From NCBI RefSeq assembly GCF_000515335.1, contig NZ_KI911563.1, positions 2,876,936-2,940,935 of the forward strand: 64,000 bases of DNA, in the 5' to 3' direction. Positions 58,355 through 64,000 of this stretch are shown in pieces (positions within the stretch are counted from its first letter, which is position 1; each line of letters begins with the position of its first letter). The position numbers were made by a program, and so were the translations under genes. Below the pieces are notes generated by a model. It was not told the origin of the DNA. It ran no database searches and was given only the letters and a program-made list of their open reading frames with translations. Source of the DNA: Cohnella panacarvi Gsoil 349. GTDB lineage: Bacteria; Bacillota; Bacilli; Paenibacillales; Paenibacillaceae.

Positions 58355-58389
58355 AAAGCGACGCCGGGGGAGTCCCGGCGCCGCTTTTT
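58353..58389. terminator. Bidirectional terminator between the kinase and guanylate-kinase-like genes
   Basis: AAAAAGCGACGCCGGG/CCCGGCGCCGCTTTTT (with one bulge) lies between convergent stops, with A and T tracts on both sides. Confidence 0.88.
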
Positions 58390-58394
58390 AATCG

Positions 58395-58940
58395 TTATCG
58401 AGCTACCGCTTGTTTAATCAGTTCCACGGTTCGATCCGCATTCACGTTCTCGAAGACATGCTCGCATTTGCCGCGATACGTCACTTCTTCGGAGTAGTGA
58501 TCCAAGTATCGCTCGACGACGTCGAAAGGCGTTCCCTTGGATTCGAGCCGCTCTCTCACCGTTGTTTTGTCCACGTAGATGAAAATCCTTACGACGCGTT
58601 CGCCGAACAGCTTCACGAGCGCATCGGCTCCAGCCCTGTTGAGTACAAGATAGACGGTACGGTCGCCGGCGAGCATGGTTTCGAGCTCATGGCGCAGTAC
58701 GCCGTACCGGTTACCGTCGATGTCGGCGGTTTGCGCGAATTTTCCTTCGCTCTCCCACAAGTCGAATTGGTCTCGGGTTACGTAATGGTAGTCGCCGTCG
58801 GGGTTGGCCGGGTTTCTAGGCATTCTGGTCGTGCAGGAGCGAACGGCGGTCCAGCCGAGCCCGTCCGCGACTTTGCGGGCGACCGTCTTGCGTCCCGATC
58901 CGCTTGTGCCGGTGAACACGTAGATGGATGGTGCTGGCAT
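58395..58940 (-). CDS. Guanylate-kinase-like protein with altered P-loop
   Basis: A 181-residue P-loop protein. GMP-binding-like elements are present: VRSCTTRMPRNPANPDGDYHYV and YGVLRHELETML. The P-loop is GTSGSGRKT, whereas guanylate kinases have GxSGxGKS/T; the usual Lys is Arg, with a Lys one position later. It is therefore probably a paralogue, not the essential Gmk. The ATG has GGAGGAGGG. A Fur-box-like palindrome lies about 90 nt upstream. Confidence 0.8.
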   Translation of the reverse strand: MPAPSIYVFTGTSGSGRKTVARKVADGLGWTAVRSCTTRMPRNPANPDGDYHYVTRDQFDLWESEGKFAQTADIDGNRYGVLRHELETMLAGDRTVYLVLNRAGADALVKLFGERVVRIFIYVDKTTVRERLESKGTPFDVVERYLDHYSEEVTYRGKCEHVFENVNADRTVELIKQAVAR

Positions 58941-59030
58941 AGGAAGCCCTCCTCCGAACCTTTATACCTTATATATCGGATGAACGCCCTATGCTCGATT
59001 AGCTTTTTTGTGCATAATCTGACAGTCGAT

Positions 59031-59045
59031 TGATAATAATTCTCA
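59031..59045. promoter_or_regulatory. Candidate Fur box upstream of the guanylate-kinase-like gene
   Basis: TGATAATAATTCTCA matches the 7-1-7 consensus TGATAATnATTATCA at 13 of the 14 specified positions. It lies 91 nt before the start of the minus-strand guanylate-kinase-like gene and downstream of the DUF1540 gene. One match of this kind could be chance. Confidence 0.35.
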
Positions 59046-59099
59046 TTGTGGGTAACAATACGATGGGATGGGCATACGCGAATACCGGTAGAGAACGAA

Positions 59100-59124
59100 C
59101 AAAGGCATCCCGAAGGATGCCCTT
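59100..59124 (-). terminator. Terminator of the DUF1540 gene
   Basis: On the minus strand, GGGCATCC-TTC-GGGATGCC followed by TTTG, 24 nt after the DUF1540 stop. Confidence 0.7.
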
Positions 59125-59147
59125 GCTTGCGCGATCAAGCGAAAACC

Positions 59148-59303
59148 CTACATTTTCGGCTCGAAAGTTTTGCAGTCCGTCTCCTCGGAGCTTCCGGCTT
59201 GCTTGTTGCGATTGTTCACCACGTAGATGGATGAAGCGCGACATTCGTTGCCCGCAGCCCAATAGCGGCAGGAGTTCACTTCGCACAATACGTCCTTAGC
59301 CAT
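59148..59303 (-). CDS. DUF1540 small cysteine-rich protein
   Basis: A 51-residue protein beginning MAKDVLCEVNSCRYWAAGNE and ending SSEETDCKTFEPKM, with four cysteines in the CxxxxC...C...C spacing of DUF1540, a probable metal-binding motif. Function is unknown; such proteins are common in spore-formers. The ATG at 59301-59303 has AGAGGAGGTGAATGTT upstream. The longer frame (to 59645) has no support. Confidence 0.88.
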   Translation of the reverse strand: MAKDVLCEVNSCRYWAAGNECRASSIYVVNNRNKQAGSSEETDCKTFEPKM

Positions 59304-59496
59304 AACATTCACCTCCTCTATTGTAGGATGGACGAAGGGAAGGGCTTTATACGTGCGCGGCGCCCGCTGACGATCCCGTGCTCGGGATTCGGCGGGTTTT
59401 TCGGCATGATATTGGCGGAATGTGGTAGGATAGAGGGTAATGCAACTCGGATCGGTTAAGTTCCGGTCGTGGCGACTAGAGGATGGAGTGGATGAA

Positions 59497-61314
59497 ATGG
59501 CGGATTTCGCGCAATTAGGCGTATCGGAGCGGTTAGTAGATAGATTGAAGGCAATGGGCATCGCCAAGCCGACGCCGGTACAGGCGGAGACGATTCCGAT
59601 CGTGTACCAGGGCAAGGATGTCATTAGCCAAGCGCAGACGGGCACAGGGAAGACGCTCGCGTTCGTGCTGCCGATGCTGGATAAAGTCCGGACGGACGTG
59701 GGGGAAGTTCAGGGGCTTATTCTGACGCCGACGCGCGAGCTGGCGATTCAGATTACGGCGGAAGTGAAGAAGCTGCTGGACCCGCGCGGAGAGATCAAGG
59801 TGCTGGCGGTGTATGGCGGACAGGACGTCGAGGCGCAGCTGCACAAGCTGAAGGGGCACAACCATGTCGTCGTGGCGACGCCGGGGCGGCTGCTCGATCA
59901 TTTGCGCCGGGAGACGATCACGCTCGAGGGCCTGCGGATGCTCGTGCTGGACGAGGCGGATCAGATGCTGCACATGGGCTTCCTGACGGAAGTCGAGGAG
60001 GTGCTGAGGCAGACGCCGTATAAGAAGCAAGTGATGCTGTTCTCGGCGACGATGCCTCCGAAGATTCGGGAACTGGCGGGGCGCATTCTTCGCAATCCGG
60101 AGCAGGTGACGGTGAAGGCGGAACGCATCACGGTCAAGGACATTCGCCAGTGGGCGGTAGAGACGACCGATCGCGGGAAGCAGGCGGCGTTGGTGCAGTT
60201 GCTGGAGGTTACTCAGCCTTATTTGAGCATAATTTTTTGCCGGACGAAGCGGCGGGCGAGCACGCTGAACCAGGCGTTGCAAGAGATGGGCTACGACTCG
60301 GACGAGTTGCACGGCGACTTGTCGCAGGCGAAGCGGGAGCAGGTCATGAAGCGGTTCCGCGACGCTCGTCTGCAACTGCTGGTGGCAACGGACGTGGCGG
60401 CGCGCGGGCTCGACGTCGAAGGCGTGACGCACGTGTTCAACTACGACGTGCCTCAGGACGTAGAGAGCTACATTCACCGGATCGGACGGACGGGACGCGC
60501 GGGGGAAAAAGGTCTTGCGATCACTCTGTACGTAGGGAAAGACAAGCCTGAGCTGGCGGACATCGAGAACGGCATCGAGATGGTGCTGGAGCGGCGGACC
60601 GAGGAAGGCGCGTCGCTGAGCGGCGGTGCGCTCGGGACGAAGCGGTTGAGCGGCGGGTACGGACGCGATGCTGGCGGCGCGGCTGCACGCACGGCGGCAG
60701 CAGGTCGCGGGCAAGCGGGACGCGGTCGCGGCGATGCTGGGCGGGGACGCGGGGATAAGGGCTCGTTCGGTGGCGGTGCTGGCGGGCGAGGTCGTGCTGG
60801 CGGCACGGGGCGCAGCGGTGGAGCTGGCGAGCGTGGCGATGCAGGACGCAACGGTGGACGCGGAGGCTCTGCGGCGGGCAGAGCGCGTGGCGGCGACAGC
60901 GGATTCGGCGGACGCGGCGAAAGCTTCGGAGAAGCGAGCGGACGCGGCAGAAGCGGCGGAGGCAGGCAAGCTCGAGGCGGCGGCGACCCGAGCTGGAGCG
61001 TTGCTTCTCCGGCAAGATCGCCTCGCGGCAGGAGCGACGCATTCGGCGATGCCCCGAGCGCTAGATCCGGCGGAGGTCGTGGTGCACCGGCAGCGGATGC
61101 GGGCAGAGGCGGACGCGGCGCCAGCGGAGCGAGCATCAAGCAGCGTGCGGCCGAGGGGCGCAAGTTCTCGGAAGAGCGCGGCGGCGGGTTCGGAGGCCGC
61201 TCCGGCGGCGGGCCGAAGGGCGGCGGATTCCGCGGCGGTCCAGGCGCTGGTGGCGGCGGTAGTCGCGGGGCGGGCGGTCGCCCGGCGAACAAGCGGTCGC
61301 CACGAGGCAGATAG
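59497..61314 (+). CDS. DEAD-box RNA helicase with long Gly/Arg-rich tail
   Basis: A 605-residue helicase. The Q motif region is KPTPVQAETIPI, motif I AQTGTGKT (46-53), Ia PTRELAIQ, II DEAD (152-155), III SAT, and motif VI HRIGRTGRAG (328-337). The two RecA domains end near residue 370. A tail from about 385 to 605 is almost wholly Gly, Arg, Ala and Ser, with many RGG/GRGR units; such tails bind RNA and promote condensation in other proteins. I start at ATG 59497; the upstream frame lacks family similarity. Its base composition is very GC-rich compared with neighbours. Confidence 0.93.
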   Translation: MADFAQLGVSERLVDRLKAMGIAKPTPVQAETIPIVYQGKDVISQAQTGTGKTLAFVLPMLDKVRTDVGEVQGLILTPTRELAIQITAEVKKLLDPRGEIKVLAVYGGQDVEAQLHKLKGHNHVVVATPGRLLDHLRRETITLEGLRMLVLDEADQMLHMGFLTEVEEVLRQTPYKKQVMLFSATMPPKIRELAGRILRNPEQVTVKAERITVKDIRQWAVETTDRGKQAALVQLLEVTQPYLSIIFCRTKRRASTLNQALQEMGYDSDELHGDLSQAKREQVMKRFRDARLQLLVATDVAARGLDVEGVTHVFNYDVPQDVESYIHRIGRTGRAGEKGLAITLYVGKDKPELADIENGIEMVLERRTEEGASLSGGALGTKRLSGGYGRDAGGAAARTAAAGRGQAGRGRGDAGRGRGDKGSFGGGAGGRGRAGGTGRSGGAGERGDAGRNGGRGGSAAGRARGGDSGFGGRGESFGEASGRGRSGGGRQARGGGDPSWSVASPARSPRGRSDAFGDAPSARSGGGRGAPAADAGRGGRGASGASIKQRAAEGRKFSEERGGGFGGRSGGGPKGGGFRGGPGAGGGGSRGAGGRPANKRSPRGR

Positions 61315-61322
61315 TATGAAAC

Positions 61323-61372
61323 AAGCGGCACGGTCATCCGGAATTATTCGGACGGCTGTGCCGCTTTATTAT
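61323..61372 (+). terminator. Terminator of the DEAD-box helicase gene
   Basis: AAGCGGCAC...GTGCCGCTT with an inner TCCG/CGGA pairing, followed by TATTATT. Confidence 0.7.
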
Positions 61373-61377
61373 TGCTG

Positions 61378-61481
61378 TTTGTCGCTTAGAGCGACAATAA
61401 TGCGCCCGCGAATCGGAATGAGCCTCAGATTGTCGCACAGAGCGACAATAATGCGCCCGCGAATCGGAATGAGCCTCAGAT
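61378..61481. repeat. 51-bp palindromic tandem repeat array, left part
   Basis: Two units (61378-61428 and 61429-61479), each with a hairpin ATTGTCGC-nnnGA-GCGACAAT and a conserved 30-nt arm ending GAATGAGCCTCAG. The first unit's hairpin is slightly degraded. It is continued after the insertion sequence at 62856. Confidence 0.9.
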
Positions 61482-61534
61482 CGGTTCAACCCCCTAAGTT
61501 TGGACACATTCGCCCACACTCTAGGTGTAACGCA

Positions 61535-62452
61535 TCAAAGCGCGATTTTTTGCGGTTCGAGCAATCCGAGTTCATATTGACGTAGGTACTCTGCAGGAGC
61601 TAAATCGTGCAGACTACCATGCATCCGTCTTTCATTGTAAAACCGAATAAATCTGTCCACTGCAGTAAAGGCGTGCTCGTAAGTTTCGAATGAATTCCGC
61701 TGGTAGCAGTCCCTTTCTAAAATGCTGTGGAACGATTCGATGTAGGCGTTCTTGTTCGGTGTCTTATTGGGAGTTCGTTCGTGCTCGAAGCCCATTTCCT
61801 CCGAATACACGTGGAATGCGTTGCTAATAAACTGCGGTCCATTATCCGTACGTATAACAAGCCGCTGGTCAGCCTCAAAGACGCCTCGCTTTAGCAAGCC
61901 ATGGTGTACGATCCGTTTGATATCTTGGGTGTCACAAGCTTTGCCACGGTGATACGCGACGATGCAGCGGTCGAAAACGTCGATGATGCTGGCCAAGTAG
62001 AAATGACGACGCTTTCCCGTCACGTAGCCGTACTTAATGTCCATCTGCCACAGTTGGTTTGGCCCTGTGACCTCGCGATTGTTGGCCAGCTTACGAGGCA
62101 CTCGATTGGTAATCTCTCGTTGTGGCTTTAGGACGCCAAGTGCCTTGCAGAGTCTGTAGACCTTCTTCTTGTTGATGCAAAGACCATAGCGGCGCCGCAG
62201 ACATTTCGTTAACTTCCTGTAGCCGTACGTAGATTCCTCTTCGCGCGCGAGCAAATTCCGGATGTAGCCCTTAATTCGCCCATCCGGTACTTTCTCGCTC
62301 CTATTGTTCCAGCTGTACCCCGGGATGGGCCTACCACCTTTGGAAGCATGCTTGGTTAGCGGATGTTTCAATCGGTAGTAGTACGTAGAACGAGGGACGC
62401 CGCAAATCCGAAGAACTGTCCTGATCGCGTATCCCGCTGCAATCCATGGCAA
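61535..62452 (-). CDS. IS3-family transposase OrfB (DDE integrase domain)
   Basis: A 305-residue frame with an HTH_21-like region (YGYRKLTKCLRRRYGL) and an rve integrase domain. The catalytic triad is D138 (QMDIKYG), D203 (RTDNGPQF) and E239 (YIESFH), with the typical 35-residue spacing D35E. It is probably made as an OrfAB fusion by a -1 frameshift on A8 at 62487-62494; the fused product would read through KKNDSTVEF into this frame. It ends in YLRQYELGLL, usual for the family. Confidence 0.92.
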   Translation of the reverse strand: MPWIAAGYAIRTVLRICGVPRSTYYYRLKHPLTKHASKGGRPIPGYSWNNRSEKVPDGRIKGYIRNLLAREEESTYGYRKLTKCLRRRYGLCINKKKVYRLCKALGVLKPQREITNRVPRKLANNREVTGPNQLWQMDIKYGYVTGKRRHFYLASIIDVFDRCIVAYHRGKACDTQDIKRIVHHGLLKRGVFEADQRLVIRTDNGPQFISNAFHVYSEEMGFEHERTPNKTPNKNAYIESFHSILERDCYQRNSFETYEHAFTAVDRFIRFYNERRMHGSLHDLAPAEYLRQYELGLLEPQKIAL

Positions 62453-62454
62453 GG

Positions 62455-62781
62455 CTACTTGGAGTCTGAACTCGACCGTGGAGTCGTTTTTTTTACCAGA
62501 TCCCTGAGAATGGCGATCTCAAGTTCTTTCTCGCCAAGCATCTTCATGGCCTGTTCGTATTTTTTCTGCAGATCTTGCGTTTCTTTTGCGAGTTGATCCG
62601 CTTGCTGCTTCTTTTTCACCATATCAGCCTCTACCTCATCCCAGTATTGACGCACCCATTCTCGTAAGGCAGAAGGAGACATCCCGTGTTCCCGTGCTAC
62701 GTGCTCTGTCCGATACCCGGAGACCACTAGCCCCACGTATTCCTTCTTCTTGTCCTCATTACAGAAAAAGCGTCTCTTCAC
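62455..62781 (-). CDS. IS3-family transposase OrfA
   Basis: A 108-residue DNA-binding subunit with an N-terminal HTH (GYRTEHVAREHGMSPSALRE) and a C-terminal leucine-zipper-like coiled coil (KYEQAMKMLGEKELEIAIL). The GTG start at 62779-62781 follows GGGGGAAATG. Near its end, in frame, is A AAA AAA (62488-62494), a slippery heptamer. Slippage by -1 fuses it to OrfB. Confidence 0.9.
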   Translation of the reverse strand: MKRRFFCNEDKKKEYVGLVVSGYRTEHVAREHGMSPSALREWVRQYWDEVEADMVKKKQQADQLAKETQDLQKKYEQAMKMLGEKELEIAILRDLVKKTTPRSSSDSK

Positions 62782-62855
62782 TGAACATTTCCCCCACTCA
62801 TTTTAGTGTACTTCGAGTGAAGGAATGTGTCCAAAGGGATTAGGGGGCTAAATAG

Positions 62856-63143
62856 AGATTGTCGCGCAGAGCGACAATCATACCCCGCGAAGCGAAATGT
62901 GCTTCTGATTGTCGCGCAGAGCGACAATAATGCACTCGCGAATCGGAATGAGCCTCAGATTGTCGCGAAGAGCGACAATAATGCACTCGCGAATCGGAAT
63001 GAGCCTCAGATTGTCGCACAGAGCGACAATAATGCGCCCGCGAATCGGAATGAGCCTCAGATTGTCGCACAGAGCAACAATAATGCGCCCGCGAATCGGA
63101 ATGAGCCTCAGATTGTCGCGCAGAGCGACAATCATACCCCGCG
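62856..63143. repeat. 51-bp palindromic tandem repeat array, right part
   Basis: Six units starting at 62858, 62908, 62959, 63010, 63061 and 63112; spacing is 50 and then 51 bp. The two outermost units have a different tail (CATACCCCGCG...), while the inner four match the left part. The hairpin in the fifth unit carries one mismatch (GCAACAAT). Both the 'repeat' and the 'spacer' portions are conserved. Confidence 0.92.
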
Positions 63144-63144
63144 C

Positions 63145-63768
63145 TCAAGCCTTCCCCCGGGATTGATTCCGAAGCCCGGTCGACGTTAACGGTCCGTAAT
63201 TGATGAGCCGCGTAACCATCAGCGCGACTTCCTCCGGTGCTTCCCGCATGCCGGAAGCGATCCAGTGCGTGACGATGCCAAGGTTGGCGGAGGTGATGTA
63301 AGCGAGCAGATAGTCGCGGGGCACGAGCATATCTTCTTCTTTCGGCTGCCAGAAGGCAAGCCGGCTAGCCATATGCTCACGCATAACTTCTTTGACTCTC
63401 AAGGCATAAGATGGGTCGCCCTTCGGTCCGAACATGACCTTGAAAAAGTCGCCGTTACGCTTGAATTCCTCCATAATGACGACTGCCTTCGGATAAGCTT
63501 CGTCTTTATCGGCGTAGCTCATCAGCTCCATGATATCGATCTGCCGCAATAAGCCGTAAACCGATTCGAAAACCTCCTCCTTCACCTTCTGCAGCATATC
63601 GGGCGCATCGCGGTAATGCAGATAGAACGTTCCCCGGTTCACGTCCGCTCGGTTCGTAATGTCGGTGACCGTCAACCCTTCCAGGCCTCGCTCCTCAATG
63701 AGCTCGATCAACGCTTTGCGCAGCAGCTGCTTGGTACGTACTTGCCTGCGATCGATTTTATCTCCCAC
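63145..63768 (-). CDS. TetR/AcrR family transcriptional regulator
   Basis: A 207-residue regulator. The N-terminal HTH is TKQLLRKALIELIEERGLEG, then TVTDITNRADVNRGTFYLHY with the recognition helix. A variable ligand-binding domain follows. I start at GTG 63766-63768 (MGDKIDRRQV), with GGGAGGAGAG 6 nt upstream; the longer frame adds 11 unlike residues. It is divergent from the next gene and probably represses it. Confidence 0.9.
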   Translation of the reverse strand: MGDKIDRRQVRTKQLLRKALIELIEERGLEGLTVTDITNRADVNRGTFYLHYRDAPDMLQKVKEEVFESVYGLLRQIDIMELMSYADKDEAYPKAVVIMEEFKRNGDFFKVMFGPKGDPSYALRVKEVMREHMASRLAFWQPKEEDMLVPRDYLLAYITSANLGIVTHWIASGMREAPEEVALMVTRLINYGPLTSTGLRNQSRGKA

Positions 63769-63866
63769 GAATGACTCTCCTCCCCATTTTCCCAAACTCA
63801 CGAACGATATTGAACACTCTGTCTATGAAGTGCCGATTACTTAACATTCCCGCTCTACATTAACGA

Positions 63867-63894
63867 TTGTTTCACTCACTATTCTCATTATAAT
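63867..63894 (+). promoter_or_regulatory. Promoter of the gene cut by the right edge
   Basis: TTGTTT (63867-63872), a 16-bp spacer and TATAAT (63889-63894). Confidence 0.6.
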
Positions 63895-63913
63895 TAACAA
63901 TGTGAGCGTTAAT
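63893..63913. promoter_or_regulatory. Candidate TetR operator
   Basis: ATTAAC-9 nt-GTTAAT is a perfect 6-bp inverted repeat overlapping the -10 of the divergent gene, the usual place for a TetR repressor to act. Confidence 0.5.
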
Positions 63914-63957
63914 CAACAAGTTGTACATTATAAATGAACGGATAGGGGAGAGCTCTA

Positions 63958-64000
63958 ATGGCATTGTTTAAACAAAAAACACTGTGGATCGGCGTTGTCG
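63958..64000 (+). CDS. 5' end of a gene cut by the window edge
   Basis: An ATG with AGGGGAGAG upstream reads MALFKQKTLWIGVV and then leaves the window. The start (KQK, then a hydrophobic stretch) recalls YhgE/Pip-type or ABC-2-type membrane proteins often paired with TetR regulators, but 14 residues are too few to decide. Confidence 0.6.
   Translation, partial: MALFKQKTLWIGVV

Larger units (their letters stand above)
61482..62855 (-). mobile_element. Complete IS3-family insertion sequence
   Basis: About 1374 bp. The imperfect terminal inverted repeats share CCCCCTAA and TTTGGACACATTC (left near 61489-61511; right, reversed, near 62828-62848). The flanks carry AGAT at 61478-61481 and 62856-62859, a probable 4-bp target duplication. 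Removing the IS and one AGAT restores the 51-bp repeat spacing. It encodes OrfA and OrfB on the minus strand and looks intact. The exact ends are uncertain by a few bases. Confidence 0.85.

Noticed and set aside
60474..61337. A 287-residue proline-rich minus-strand frame under the helicase tail
   Set aside because: It is the mirror of the Gly/Arg/Ala codons; it has no motif and no convincing ribosome binding site. The plus-strand frame at 60668-61585 is rejected for the same reason.
61378..63143. CRISPR array
   Set aside because: The intervening segments are conserved like the repeats, the unit is too regular, and there are no cas genes nearby.
62840..63148. Frames of 85-102 residues made of 17-residue repeats on both strands
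   Set aside because: They arise because the 51-bp repeat is a multiple of three. They appear in several frames at once and have no start signals.

Overview
This 64 kb window is the replication-origin region of a spore-forming, low-to-mid GC Firmicute. The partial 16S 5' end, the origin gene order and the spore genes (YyaC, YheC/YheD, a germinant-receptor operon) point to Paenibacillaceae (Paenibacillus/Cohnella-like); this is inferred from recognised motifs, not from a database search. Reading outward from oriC (about 9.8-11.8 kb), nearly every housekeeping gene is on the leading strand: dnaA, dnaN, yaaA, recF, remB, gyrB, gyrA, an HD-GYP gene and the start of an rRNA operon run on the minus strand, and rpmH, rnpA, yidC, khpB, mnmE, mnmG, rsmG, noc, soj and spo0J run on the plus strand. 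An ATP-grasp YheC/YheD gene sits against the flow between gyrB and gyrA.

The origin is bipartite as in Bacillus. A cluster of DnaA boxes lies upstream of dnaA. A second set, followed by DnaA-trio-like triplets and an AT-rich stretch, lies between dnaA and dnaN. Three parS sites are visible: two in front of noc and one inside spo0J. From 21 to 46 kb come a class V aminotransferase, DUF4446, yyaC, DUF3343, an MscS channel, DUF951, tRNA-Ser (with a duplicated 3' end 120 bp further on), YjzC, the rpsF-ssb-rpsR operon, an LCP protein, a CBS protein, the DUF2232-gdpP-rplI-dnaB(helicase) block, purA, an M23/LysM/G5 endopeptidase, the complete walR-walK-yycH-yycI-yycJ cell-wall regulon operon, an HtrA-type protease and a CxxH/CxxC protein. 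These serve replication, segregation, translation, c-di-AMP turnover and cell-wall homeostasis.

The right third (46-64 kb) is more accessory. It starts with a BmrC/BmrD-like heterodimeric multidrug ABC exporter. Its 360-nt leader carries a strong promoter, a 29-codon leader peptide with its own ribosome binding site, and two terminator hairpins in series, which I read as a ribosome-mediated attenuator. Then follow a GNAT acetyltransferase, a germinant-receptor operon with two B-type permeases and a small 2-TM gene (B-A-B-C-D), DUF1992, a gluconate-kinase-type FGGY kinase, a guanylate-kinase-like gene with an altered P-loop, DUF1540, a DEAD-box helicase with a tail of about 220 residues rich in Gly and Arg, and a TetR regulator divergent from a gene cut by the window end.

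Three families of short palindromic intergenic repeats are present: one around 35.4 kb, one around 46.0 kb, and a 51-bp tandem array at 61.4-63.1 kb. The last is split by a complete IS3-family element with an A8 frameshift site and a probable 4-bp target duplication.
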